From: Anaerocolumna sp.
Lineage (GTDB): Bacteria > Bacillota > Clostridia > Lachnospirales > Lachnospiraceae
Assembly (NCBI GenBank): GCA_029239975.1
Contig: JARBTX010000044.1
Span: 1 to 34,145, forward strand
Length of the DNA: 34,145 nt
Direction: 5' to 3'
Shown here: positions 7,863 through 15,814 of the stretch, piece by piece
How positions within the stretch are numbered: position 1 is the first letter of the stretch
Layout of the letters: each line of letters begins with the position of its first letter
Translations under genes and position numbers: made by a program
Notes under the pieces: model-generated
Told to the model about the DNA's origin: nothing
What the model saw: only the letters and a program-made list of their open reading frames with translations
Databases searched by the model: none

Positions 7863-8896
7863 AATGCTTCCTCAAAAGTTGTTACATTTGGAGAGTGACC
7901 ACCATAATAGTCATAGAAGCTTTTTGGGTAGAGCGGATTCTCATTTTTGGTAGCGTCTTTAACAGCAACACTATTAAGTTCACCATCTCTAACTTTTCTT
8001 GCAACGATGACGGTTCGATAATTATCTAATTCATAAGAGCAGGTTGATAGTGTAAGAATTTGATCGTCTTCATTTACATCGACGGGACAATTTATGATGG
8101 ATCTGGTTCTTAACTGATATATAAAATTAAGGAAGTCAGAATCATCTTTAAACGTAGCTTTTAAATAATTGAAGAAATCATCTGCTTTATTCGATGCATC
8201 TGTTATAAAGATAGAGATAATCTTCCAGTCACCTAGTTCATAAATAGTATCAAAAGAAATAATGGAATGCTTTTGATAAAACTCCAGATTTTTATATTCA
8301 GGAAGGTAGTGGAACATATTATCTGTGGAAGTCATATTGTGCCCATGCAGGACAAGATTTTTTGTATTCTGTTCAACAGATGAATTCACATCGATAAAAA
8401 TGCTTCCACATTTATCAAGTTCTTTCTTAATATTTCTAGTCAAATACAATTCAGGATCATTCTTATCTGATTGGAGTACTGGATAATTTATGTTTGTTCC
8501 TTCAATAGAAATCCAACCTTTCACATCTTCGTTTGTTTCTAATAACTTGGTGAATTTTAATAATCTGCCTTTTGAATCTCTATCTGTAGTATTTGTTACA
8601 CTTGTATTAGAATCTTCAAGGCTAGTGTTGGGTGAAAGAGAGTTGTTAGTAGAGTTGTTATTAGTTTCATTCGTACTATCTTTTGATATAATGCTCAAAT
8701 TATTAATGTTAGATGCTGTAATAGATAAAGTTTCATAATAGAGTTGCTGGGTTTTTTCTATTACTTTTTTGGAGTGATATGGTTGAATGATCTGTTCATT
8801 GATTAATATGATTACTGAAATGAAAAAAGTTAACATAGCAATGATCTGACCTACTGTAAGTAATTTCTTTTTTAAGTTCTGGTTAATCTTGTTCAT
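7832..8896 (-). CDS. Class B sortase
   Basis: 354 residues from ATG 8896. A membrane anchor (about residues 14-33, VGQIIAMLTFFISVIILI) is followed by an Asn/Ser/Thr-rich extracellular linker (about 60-100) and the sortase domain. Catalytic residues are visible: His186 in LHGHNM, Cys286 in TLSTC and Arg294 in NYRTVIVAR. The TLSTCxYE context and the long insert before it are class B features. The enzyme cleaves the sorting signal of exported proteins between Thr and Gly and links them to peptidoglycan. The divergent gene at 9293 encodes a protein with a VPKTG sorting signal, the evident substrate; clostridial class B sortases are known to accept non-LPXTG signals. An in-frame TTG at 8905 overlaps the SD and is not the start. 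Confidence 0.93.
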   Translation of the reverse strand: MNKINQNLKKKLLTVGQIIAMLTFFISVIILINEQIIQPYHSKKVIEKTQQLYYETLSITASNINNLSIISKDSTNETNNNSTNNSLSPNTSLEDSNTSVTNTTDRDSKGRLLKFTKLLETNEDVKGWISIEGTNINYPVLQSDKNDPELYLTRNIKKELDKCGSIFIDVNSSVEQNTKNLVLHGHNMTSTDNMFHYLPEYKNLEFYQKHSIISFDTIYELGDWKIISIFITDASNKADDFFNYLKATFKDDSDFLNFIYQLRTRSIINCPVDVNEDDQILTLSTCSYELDNYRTVIVARKVRDGELNSVAVKDATKNENPLYPKSFYDYYGGHSPNVTTFEEALKEGTITWYK

Positions 8897-8905
8897 AAAT
8901 ACCAA

Positions 8906-8913
8906 CTCCTTTC
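8906..8913 (-). promoter_or_regulatory. Shine-Dalgarno site that fixes the sortase start
   Basis: GAAAGGAG on the minus strand ends 9 nt before ATG 8896; it immediately abuts the alternative TTG at 8905, excluding that start. Confidence 0.8.
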
Positions 8914-8928
8914 TAAAACGCTATCTTG

Positions 8929-8957
8929 ATTATACTATGTGTTATAAATGTAGTAAA
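8929..8957 (-). promoter_or_regulatory. Promoter for the sortase gene
   Basis: On the minus strand: TTTACT (8957-8952), 17-nt spacer, perfect TATAAT (8934-8929). The transcript would start near 8922, 26 nt before the ATG. Between here and the divergent promoter at 9046 I see only AT-rich DNA. Confidence 0.6.
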
Positions 8958-9045
8958 GTAATTTGTGAAATATTTATAAATATAATCAACAATATTCGTG
9001 AAAAAATATAATAATCTTATTAGGATAAAAATGTAAAAATACATA

Positions 9046-9074
9046 TTGACAAAATAAAATACAAATGATAGTAT
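9046..9074 (+). promoter_or_regulatory. Sigma-A promoter for the VPKTG surface protein
   Basis: Consensus TTGACA (9046-9051), 17-nt spacer, TAGTAT (9069-9074). The expected start near 9081 falls inside the first palindromic operator, and gives a leader of about 210 nt. Confidence 0.78.
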
Positions 9075-9077
9075 TTA

Positions 9078-9091
9078 GTTAAACGTTAAAT
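9078..9091. promoter_or_regulatory. Operator 1, LacI-type near-palindrome at the transcription start
   Basis: GTTAAACGTTAAAT differs at two positions from the perfect palindrome at 9253-9266. An AACGTT centre with a CG dyad is characteristic of LacI/PurR-family operators. Its position over the predicted start site fits repression. Confidence 0.6.
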
Positions 9092-9110
9092 GTGTACATT
9101 ATGAACAATA

Positions 9111-9219
9111 AAACCTAATTCTATATAATATACGTCATAAAGATATTTAAGGTTTGAAATACCACACATACAGCTTTGAAGTTTGTAAGATTTTACATTA
9201 ACGGTACGGGGTGTGGTAT
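9111..9219 (+). other. Structured 5' leader RNA of the surface protein gene (riboswitch-like, class not recognised)
   Basis: Three helices can be drawn. AAACCT (9111-9116) pairs with AGGTTT (9150-9155). ATACCACAC (9159-9167) pairs perfectly with GTGTGGTAT (9211-9219). Inside the latter, TGTAA (9184-9188) pairs with TTACA (9193-9197) around GATT. The internal loops (9168-9183 and 9198-9210) are asymmetric and purine-rich, like ligand-binding junctions. I tried to match c-di-GMP-I and purine consensus motifs and could not. No terminator follows, so any control would act on translation or RNA stability. Confidence 0.45.
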
Positions 9220-9252
9220 ATTGTTTGTAATTAACTAGCTAATCTTTACATA

Positions 9253-9266
9253 GTTTAACGTTAAAC
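9253..9266. promoter_or_regulatory. Operator 2, perfect 14-bp LacI-type palindrome
   Basis: GTTTAACGTTAAAC is its own reverse complement. It ends 14 nt before the AGGAGG (9281-9286) and lies 175 bp downstream of operator 1, a layout that allows roadblock or DNA-loop repression. Confidence 0.62.
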
Positions 9267-9292
9267 CAACCAACAATATTAGGAGGATTAAA

Positions 9293-9952
9293 ATGAAGAG
9301 ATTAAAAATGGTTAAAAGATTATCTACACTTATGTTAGCAGTATGTTTATTACTAGCTATGGCTACACAGGTATCAGCTGCATCCACATATCTTTTACAG
9401 GATGGAGCGTTTCAAACAGGTGGATTTATTAACGCTGGTGAAGCAGTGGATGGTGTAGTTCAAGGACCAGGTAATTGGACGCAATTAAATATGGCAGATG
9501 CTGCCGTTGATGTTCCTTATCTACACGTAATAATGAAAGCTACAGGTGATACTGCAAAAGCACAAATAGCAGTTTCTGATACATACACTTTTAATATTTC
9601 TGATTTAGGTATCACTCTTACAGAAGAATATCAAGATGTAGTACTACCAGTTCAAGAAAAAGGCTTAACAATGATCTCTTGGATGAATTTTATGGGATTA
9701 GATGGTGGTTCTAGTGTATATTCTATTAAAGATGTATTTTTATCTGATGATGCGAATTCTACATTAGCTACAGAAGCTACAGTTTCAGAAGCTACAGCTG
9801 ATACAACGGTAGATGAAACTGCAGAAGCAACTGCTACTCCTGAAGCTACTGATGTTCCTAAAACAGGCAGTTCTAATGGAACTACAGTTTTTGCTCTTAT
9901 TACGTTAGCTGGTTCAGCGCTAGTATATGTAGGTTTAAAGAAATTGAAATAG
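9293..9952 (+). CDS. Sortase-anchored surface protein with VPKTG sorting signal
   Basis: 219 residues. A signal peptide with a basic start (MKRLKMVKRL), a hydrophobic core and a VSA-A cut site after residue 29 is followed by a folded region of about 125 residues (30-155) that I do not recognise. Then comes a Thr/Ala/Glu-rich spacer (about 157-187) and the cell-wall sorting signal: VPKTG (188-192), a hydrophobic segment (TTVFALITLAGSALVYVGL) and the tail KKLK. The divergent class B sortase is the likely anchoring enzyme. AGGAGG at 9281-9286 gives strong initiation. The gene appears tightly controlled: consensus promoter, two LacI-type operators and a structured leader, suggesting carbohydrate-dependent expression (inference). 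Confidence 0.88.
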   Translation: MKRLKMVKRLSTLMLAVCLLLAMATQVSAASTYLLQDGAFQTGGFINAGEAVDGVVQGPGNWTQLNMADAAVDVPYLHVIMKATGDTAKAQIAVSDTYTFNISDLGITLTEEYQDVVLPVQEKGLTMISWMNFMGLDGGSSVYSIKDVFLSDDANSTLATEATVSEATADTTVDETAEATATPEATDVPKTGSSNGTTVFALITLAGSALVYVGLKKLK

Positions 9953-9989
9953 AACCATATAATTAGGAAAGTATTATAATGCATTATCA

Positions 9990-10050
9990 GGCTATTTTAG
10001 TATATACTTTGATTTCTATCATGGATTATTGCTAAAATAGCCCCTTTTTT
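9990..10050 (+). terminator. Terminator of the surface protein gene
   Basis: GGCTATTTTAG (9990-10000) pairs with CTAAAATAGCC (10032-10042), followed by CC and six T (10045-10050). The 31-nt loop is long, but stem and tail are convincing. Confidence 0.8.
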
Positions 10051-10054
10051 CCAT

Positions 10055-10083
10055 ATGACAAACCTATCTTTTAGTAGTATAAT
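10055..10083 (+). promoter_or_regulatory. Promoter for the DNA glycosylase gene
   Basis: ATGACA (10055-10060), 17-nt spacer, perfect TATAAT (10078-10083), directly after the preceding terminator. Start expected near 10090. Confidence 0.7.
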
Positions 10084-10144
10084 TTAAGGTATATGATAAG
10101 GTAACGATGTAAAAAGATAGAGTATTTTACTGGAAGGAAAAAGC

Positions 10145-10954
10145 ATGATTATACAATCTAAGAATTTTAATATAAAGCACATTGCAGATTCAGGACAATG
10201 TTTTCGGATGAATCAGATGAATCAAGATACATATAATTTAGTTGCGTTTGGAAAATATATTGAACTTACCCAGCAAGGACCAGATACCATAGAGATTACT
10301 TGTAGTGAAGAAGATTATGAAACTATTTGGAAAGAATATTTTGATTTATCATATCAATATGATACTATCGTTACAAGTTTAATTAATGGAGAAGATATAT
10401 TTTTAAGAGAAGCAGCGGCATATGGAAGTGGACTACGTATTCTAAAACAGGATTTATTTGAGATACTAATCAGTTTTATTATTTCACAAAGAAAAAATAT
10501 ACCAGCTATAAAAAGTTGTATTGAACAATTAAGTAAAAAATACGGAGATAAAATAAATCATAACAATCAGACTTTCTATACCTTTCCCACTCCAGAGCGT
10601 CTGTCTAATGCAAAACAATCCGAGCTACGAGAGATAGGGTTAGGTTACAGAGATGTATATATCTTAAAAACTTCGCAAGCAGTAGCAAATGGTGACATAG
10701 ATTTATTAAAATTAAAATCTTGTAGCAATGAAGAGGCAATGAATCAATTAAAAAATTTACCTGGTGTTGGAATTAAAGTTGCAAACTGCGTAGCACTATA
10801 TGGTTTGCATCAAATAGATGCATTTCCTATTGATGTCTGGATTGCAAGAATATTAAACGACATTTATAATAATCAATTTGAACTTGAACAATATAACGGA
10901 TATGCTGGAATCGTTCAGCAATATATGTTTTACTATATTCGAAATAAGAAATGA
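10145..10954 (+). CDS. 8-oxoguanine DNA glycosylase (OGG1-type, HhH-GPD)
   Basis: 269 residues. The N-terminal part (about 1-100) is an OGG1-like beta domain with DSGQCFRM near the start. The C-terminal part is the helix-hairpin-helix-GPD fold. The catalytic elements are intact: LPGVGIKVANC holds Lys211, equivalent to the Schiff-base lysine of human OGG1, and FPIDVW holds Asp230, the conserved activating aspartate. The Cys4 iron-sulfur loop of Nth/MutY enzymes is absent, as expected for OGG1/AlkA-type proteins. It would excise oxidised guanine opposite C during base-excision repair and nick the strand by beta-elimination. SD GGAAGGA (10132-10138) precedes ATG 10145. It is a single-gene unit with its own promoter and terminator. 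Confidence 0.9.
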   Translation: MIIQSKNFNIKHIADSGQCFRMNQMNQDTYNLVAFGKYIELTQQGPDTIEITCSEEDYETIWKEYFDLSYQYDTIVTSLINGEDIFLREAAAYGSGLRILKQDLFEILISFIISQRKNIPAIKSCIEQLSKKYGDKINHNNQTFYTFPTPERLSNAKQSELREIGLGYRDVYILKTSQAVANGDIDLLKLKSCSNEEAMNQLKNLPGVGIKVANCVALYGLHQIDAFPIDVWIARILNDIYNNQFELEQYNGYAGIVQQYMFYYIRNKK

Positions 10955-10965
10955 TTTATTTCTAT

Positions 10966-11001
10966 AAGTGCATCACACTACATTGTGTGATGCACTTTTT
11001 T
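10966..11001 (+). terminator. Terminator of the DNA glycosylase gene
   Basis: Perfect 13-bp stem AAGTGCATCACAC (10966-10978) with GTGTGATGCACTT (10985-10997), 6-nt loop, T-run through 11001. Confidence 0.93.
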
Positions 11002-11131
11002 GATGTTGTCATCACACGGATACTAGAAATTCCAAGATTTCGATAAGTATACATCTAAAATGAATTATTTAGCAATTCTGGTAAATAATAAATAAGTAAA
11101 TGTATAAGGGATTTGAATTTGTTAGTAAAGT

Positions 11132-11136
11132 AGGAG
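11132..11136 (+). promoter_or_regulatory. Shine-Dalgarno site that fixes the activase start
   Basis: AGGAG ends 8 nt before ATG 11145. An in-frame ATG at 11100 would add 15 residues but has no SD, and the conserved nucleotide-binding strand (KYKIGLDVGST) begins right after 11145. Confidence 0.85.
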
Positions 11137-11144
11137 ACGTAAAA

Positions 11145-14100
11145 ATGAGTAAATATAAAATAGGTTTGGATGTTGGTTCAACCACTGTAAAATTAGCTGT
11201 ATTATATAATGAAAACGTACTAATTTATAGTGAATATAAGAGACATTTATCTGATGTTAAAAGAACAATTATTGAATTAATTCAGAATTGTTATGATAAT
11301 CTCGGAGACATAAAATGCACTATGAACATATCTGGATCTAGTGGATTATCCGTCTCGAAGTGGTTAGGAATAAATTTTGTACAAGAAGTGATTGCATGTT
11401 CAAAGTCAGTTGAAACAATTATACCAGAAACAGATGTAGTAATTGAATTAGGCGGTGAAGATGCAAAAATAACATATTTTCGTGGTGGAATCGAACAACG
11501 TATGAACGGAAGCTGTGCTGGTGGTACAGGTGCTTTTATTGATCAAATGGCTACATTACTAAATACAGATGCTTCAGGTTTAAATGAATATGCCAAAGAC
11601 TATAAAGTAATATATCCTATCGCTTCAAGGTGTGGGGTATTTGCAAAAACAGATATTCAACCATTGATTAATGACGGTGCCAGAAAAGAAGATATAGCGG
11701 CCTCAATATTTCAGGCAGTTGTAAATCAAACCATTGGTGGTTTAGCATGTGGGAAACCAATACGTGGAAAAATTGCTTTTTTGGGTGGACCACTTTACTT
11801 TCTATCAGAATTAAGAAATCGTTTTATCGATACGTTACATTTATCCGAAGATAATGCTGTATCACCAATTCATTCTCAATTGTATGTAGCAATCGGCGCA
11901 GCACTTCTATCCAGTGAAGAAAAAGAAATTTCTTTAGGAGATATAAAAGAAAAAGCTGACGATTTACTTCATAAAAAAGAAGATGCCTTGAATCGTTTGG
12001 TTCCTTTATTTAAAGATGAGCTAGATTATAAGGAATTTATAAAGGAACATCAATACGCTAGTTTAAAAAGAGAAGAGTTATCGAATTACTCTGGTAATGT
12101 ATTTTTGGGAATTGATGCAGGTTCAACTACAACTAAGATTGCATTAATCGGTGAGAATGCGGAGTTATTATATACCTATTATGGAAGCAATGAAGGTGAT
12201 CCGTTAAAGAAGATAGTCGCTATCATGAAGGATTTATATCAAAAGCTACCTACCAATGTATCAATTGCTAAAAGTACGGTTACAGGTTATGGGGAAGCAT
12301 TAATTAAGGCAGCACTTCATATAGATCTTGGAGAAATTGAAACAATCGCGCATTATAAAGCTGCAGATTTCTTTTTACCCGGTGTTGATTTTATATTAGA
12401 CATCGGCGGACAAGATATGAAATGTCTGCGGATTAAAAATGGTGCAATAGATAGTATATTATTAAATGAAGCATGTTCATCAGGATGTGGGTCTTTCATA
12501 GAAGGGTTTGCTACATCTTTAAATCTGTCTGTAAATGAATTCGCAAAAGCTGCACTTTTTTCGTCGTCACCTGTGGATCTAGGTTCAAAATGCACCGTAT
12601 TTATGAATTCTAGAGTGAAACAAGCTCAAAAAGAAGGTGCAGATATCGCAGATTTGTCTGCTGGTTTATCTTATTCTGTAATAAAAAATGCATTATACAA
12701 GGTCATTAAAATTAAGAGTGAAAAAGATCTCGGAGAAAAGATTATCGTTCAAGGTGGTACATTTTATAACGATGCAGTGCTAAGAAGTTTTGAATTAATA
12801 TCTGGAAGAAAAGCTGTAAGACCAGATATAGCAGGTCTCATGGGGGCCTTTGGAGCAGCTTTAATTGCGAAAGAAAGATTCCATGAAGAATTACATTATA
12901 AAAAGAGTGAATCTTTAGAAAATATAGAGATAAAAAACAATGAAATAAAAAACAAAGAACTATTTGAAATAGACAATTTGCGTAATAGTAATATAGAAAC
13001 AAGTTATTTATATAAAACTTCAAGTATATTACCATATGAAGAACTAGAAAATTTCACTATGAAATCATCCTTTCGCAGGTGTTCAAATTGTGGAAACCAT
13101 TGTTTATTAACAATAAATGAATTTTCCAATGGAGAATCTTACACAGCTGGGAATCGTTGCGAAAAAGGTCTTGGAATTCAAAAGAAAACGGAGAGTAAAG
13201 TACCAAACTTGGTTGAATACAAATATAAACGAACGTTTGCATACAAACCTTTAAAGTTAGAAGATGCAAATCGGGGTGTCATTGGTATTCCAAGAGTATT
13301 AAATATGTTTGAAAATTACCCATTTTGGTTTACCTTATTAACAGAACTTGGATTTCGGGTAATCGTATCATCACCATCAAGTAAAAAGCTCTATGAATCA
13401 GGTCTTGAAACAATTCCATCGGAATCAGCCTGTTATCCAGCAAAACTTTGTCATGGACATGTTATGGATTTAATGAATAAAGGGATAAAAACAATTTTTT
13501 ATCCATCCGTAGCATATGAAAAGAAAGAATTTCAAGATGCGAACAATCATTTTAATTGTCCAATTGTTACTTCCTATCCTGAAGTTATTAAGCATAATAT
13601 GGATGATATAAAGGTAAAACAAATAACCTATTTATCCCCTTTTGTCTCTTTAAATAATTATAAAGCTCTAGTAAAAAGAGTGGTAGAAGAATTTAGAGAT
13701 TATCATGTTACTATTGATGAGGCAAAGCGAGCCGTAGATAAAGCGGCAAAAGAAAGAGAACAATATAAAAAAGATATTCAGCAAAAGGGTGAAGAGGCGA
13801 TTGCTTATATCAGAGAACATCATATGAAAGGGATTGTCTTATGTGGTAAACCATATCATATAGATCCTGAAATTAATCATGGTATTCCTGACTTAATCGC
13901 GTCCTATGATATGGCTATTTTAACAGAAGATAGTATATCTCACTTAAGTCCCCTTAATTATAAACTTCGAGTAGTAGATCAATGGATGTACAATTCAAGA
14001 TTATATCGCGCAGCATCTTTTGTAAAAAAGGTCGCTGGTCTTGATTTAATCCAATTAAACTCCTTTGGTTGTGGTCTTGATGCTGTAACGACAGATCAAA

Positions 14101-15506
14101 TTGCTGAGATTTTAGCATCTGGTGGTAAAATGTATACTATGCTTAAAATCGATGAAGGTAATAATCTTGGTGCAGCAAAAATTAGAATTCGTTCTCTAAA
14201 AGCGGCTATGGAAGAGAGAGAAAGAGTTAATTATAAATACGAGATAATAGATAATTCTTATTACACTCCAAAATTTACAAAACAAATGAAGAAACAACAT
14301 ACCATATTAGCACCGCAGATGGCACCAATACATTTTGAATTAGTAAAAGAAGCTGCCAAAGCCTGTGGTTACCAACTAGAAGTTTTACCAGCAATGGATC
14401 AAAAAGCAGTGGATGAAGGTTTGAAACTTGTTAATAATGATGCTTGTTTCCCTGCTGTCATTATGGTTGGACAAATTGTGAGTGCATTAAAATCAGGACA
14501 ATATGATGTGAATAATACATCTGTTATAATCTCACAAACAGGTGGCGGATGTAGAGCTACCAATTATATTGGGTTTTTAAAAATGGGGTTAAAACAGGCA
14601 GGATTTGAACAAGTGCCTATAATATCTATGAATTTTGTTGGTCTCGAGAAACAACCAGGTTTCAAATTATCGTTAGGGTTAATTAATCGAAGTATTATGG
14701 CTCTTGTATATGGAGATTTGTTTATGCGTGTGCTTTACCGAACAAGACCTTATGAAATGATAGAAGGTAGTGCGAATGGGTTGTATGAAAAATGGAATGA
14801 CATTGCAATTAAGAACATTCGAACTGCAAATAAACGAGAATTTAATAAAAATATACGTGAAATAATTAATGAATTTGATCATTTAGATGTAATAGATATG
14901 AAAAAACCAAAGGTTGCAGTGGTAGGAGAAATTCTTTTAAAATATCATCCGACAGCAAATAATGATATCGTTAATATACTAGAACAAAGTGGTGCAGAAG
15001 CAGTAGTGCCTGATTTATTGGATTTCTTCTTTTATTCCTCTTATAACTCAAGATTTAAATACAAATATCTTGCAGGTAAAAGGTTGATTCGAGACTTTTG
15101 TAACATTGCAACAGTATATATGAAACAGTATAGAAAAGTAATGATGGATGCCCTAGATGAAAGCGCTCATTTTACAAGACCTTCAACAATTGATGAGTTG
15201 GCAGAAATGGCTTCTAGTGTAGTCTCATTAGGTAATCAAACAGGTGAGGGGTGGCTTGTCACAGCTGAAATGATTGAATTCATTAAAAGTGGTACTAGTA
15301 ATATTATATGTGTTCAACCACTTGCATGCCTACCAAATCATGTGACTGGAAAAGGAATGTTTAAACCCCTAAAAGAAAAATATCCAAAAGCCAATATAGT
15401 GCCTATAGATTATGACCCTGGAATCTCACATGTAAATCAATTAAATCGTATTAAGTTGATGTTATCCGTTGCTGTAAAAAATTTAAAAGATGAAAATGAA
15501 AGTTAA
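11145..15506 (+). CDS. Acyl-CoA dehydratase activase-related protein: two BadF/HgdC ATPase modules plus dehydratase-like regions
   Basis: 1453 residues. Module 1 (about 4-260) and module 2 (about 320-580) are ASKHA ATPases with phosphate loops LDVGSTTVK and IDAGSTTTK. Each keeps the cysteine pair that holds the [4Fe-4S] cluster in the HgdC activator: Cys124/Cys163 and Cys444/Cys483, both 39 residues apart. Next comes CSNCGNHC, then a region like DUF2229 (IPRVLNMFENYPFW, SACYPAKLCHGH), and C-terminal stretches like the HgdB dehydratase subunit (NNDACFPAV, QTGGGCRATNY, CVQPLACLPNHVTGKGM). Activators of this family use ATP hydrolysis to push an electron to a very low potential onto the partner enzyme. 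Having both in one chain suggests a self-contained low-potential reductase; the substrate is unknown. It is transcribed alone and followed by a hairpin. Confidence 0.88.
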   Translation: MSKYKIGLDVGSTTVKLAVLYNENVLIYSEYKRHLSDVKRTIIELIQNCYDNLGDIKCTMNISGSSGLSVSKWLGINFVQEVIACSKSVETIIPETDVVIELGGEDAKITYFRGGIEQRMNGSCAGGTGAFIDQMATLLNTDASGLNEYAKDYKVIYPIASRCGVFAKTDIQPLINDGARKEDIAASIFQAVVNQTIGGLACGKPIRGKIAFLGGPLYFLSELRNRFIDTLHLSEDNAVSPIHSQLYVAIGAALLSSEEKEISLGDIKEKADDLLHKKEDALNRLVPLFKDELDYKEFIKEHQYASLKREELSNYSGNVFLGIDAGSTTTKIALIGENAELLYTYYGSNEGDPLKKIVAIMKDLYQKLPTNVSIAKSTVTGYGEALIKAALHIDLGEIETIAHYKAADFFLPGVDFILDIGGQDMKCLRIKNGAIDSILLNEACSSGCGSFIEGFATSLNLSVNEFAKAALFSSSPVDLGSKCTVFMNSRVKQAQKEGADIADLSAGLSYSVIKNALYKVIKIKSEKDLGEKIIVQGGTFYNDAVLRSFELISGRKAVRPDIAGLMGAFGAALIAKERFHEELHYKKSESLENIEIKNNEIKNKELFEIDNLRNSNIETSYLYKTSSILPYEELENFTMKSSFRRCSNCGNHCLLTINEFSNGESYTAGNRCEKGLGIQKKTESKVPNLVEYKYKRTFAYKPLKLEDANRGVIGIPRVLNMFENYPFWFTLLTELGFRVIVSSPSSKKLYESGLETIPSESACYPAKLCHGHVMDLMNKGIKTIFYPSVAYEKKEFQDANNHFNCPIVTSYPEVIKHNMDDIKVKQITYLSPFVSLNNYKALVKRVVEEFRDYHVTIDEAKRAVDKAAKEREQYKKDIQQKGEEAIAYIREHHMKGIVLCGKPYHIDPEINHGIPDLIASYDMAILTEDSISHLSPLNYKLRVVDQWMYNSRLYRAASFVKKVAGLDLIQLNSFGCGLDAVTTDQIAEILASGGKMYTMLKIDEGNNLGAAKIRIRSLKAAMEERERVNYKYEIIDNSYYTPKFTKQMKKQHTILAPQMAPIHFELVKEAAKACGYQLEVLPAMDQKAVDEGLKLVNNDACFPAVIMVGQIVSALKSGQYDVNNTSVIISQTGGGCRATNYIGFLKMGLKQAGFEQVPIISMNFVGLEKQPGFKLSLGLINRSIMALVYGDLFMRVLYRTRPYEMIEGSANGLYEKWNDIAIKNIRTANKREFNKNIREIINEFDHLDVIDMKKPKVAVVGEILLKYHPTANNDIVNILEQSGAEAVVPDLLDFFFYSSYNSRFKYKYLAGKRLIRDFCNIATVYMKQYRKVMMDALDESAHFTRPSTIDELAEMASSVVSLGNQTGEGWLVTAEMIEFIKSGTSNIICVQPLACLPNHVTGKGMFKPLKEKYPKANIVPIDYDPGISHVNQLNRIKLMLSVAVKNLKDENES

Positions 15507-15520
15507 TATTCTTAACTTGG

Positions 15521-15617
15521 AAGCTGTTATGTATCATTACATTTGGTTTTTTAATCTACGAAAATTCCGTAGTATAAAATTGAAGGTAAAATATGTAACA
15601 GCTTTAAGCTTTATTTT
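15521..15617 (+). terminator. Long hairpin with T-rich tail after the activase gene
   Basis: AAGCTGTTATGTAT (15521-15534) pairs with ATATGTAACAGCTT (15591-15604) using two G-U pairs. Inside, CTACG (15556-15560) pairs with CGTAG (15568-15572). A T-rich tail follows (TTTATTTTT). It begins 14 nt after the stop codon, so it most likely ends the transcript, but the branched shape resembles the element at 3685-3778. Confidence 0.55.
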
Positions 15618-15697
15618 TCTAAAACATAATTCGAATAAAATACTATATATTACGTTTTTAATACATTTCATTTAGTGTAAGAGTATAGAATCTTTTC

Positions 15698-15726
15698 TTT
15701 CCATGCTATTCTTATTGTTGTATAAT
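15698..15726 (+). promoter_or_regulatory. Promoter for the proteasome-fold-like gene
   Basis: TTTCCA (15698-15703), 17-nt spacer, perfect TATAAT (15721-15726). Start near 15733. Confidence 0.55.
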
Positions 15727-15814
15727 ACTAGGTGTGTTTAATGCATAAAAAATAAAAGATGCATTAATTCATATAGAATAAAAGCAAAATTGTACACATA
15801 CATAAGGAGATACT

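Larger units (their letters stand above)
15507..15814. other. 308-nt intergenic stretch: hairpin and promoter, no supported gene
   Basis: It holds the hairpin at 15521-15604 and the promoter at 15698-15726, described separately. A 61-codon frame at 15490-15675 lacks an SD and has a Lys/Ile/Phe-rich composition typical of non-coding AT-rich DNA, so it is not annotated. Confidence 0.7.

Noticed and set aside
9159-9219. Assignment of the leader structure to a known c-di-GMP riboswitch
   Set aside because: The context is suggestive, but the conserved nucleotides of the c-di-GMP-I motif are not there and I cannot verify a class II match by eye.
15490-15675. 61-codon frame after the activase gene
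   Set aside because: No SD, overlaps the activase end, runs through a hairpin, and has the composition of random AT-rich DNA.
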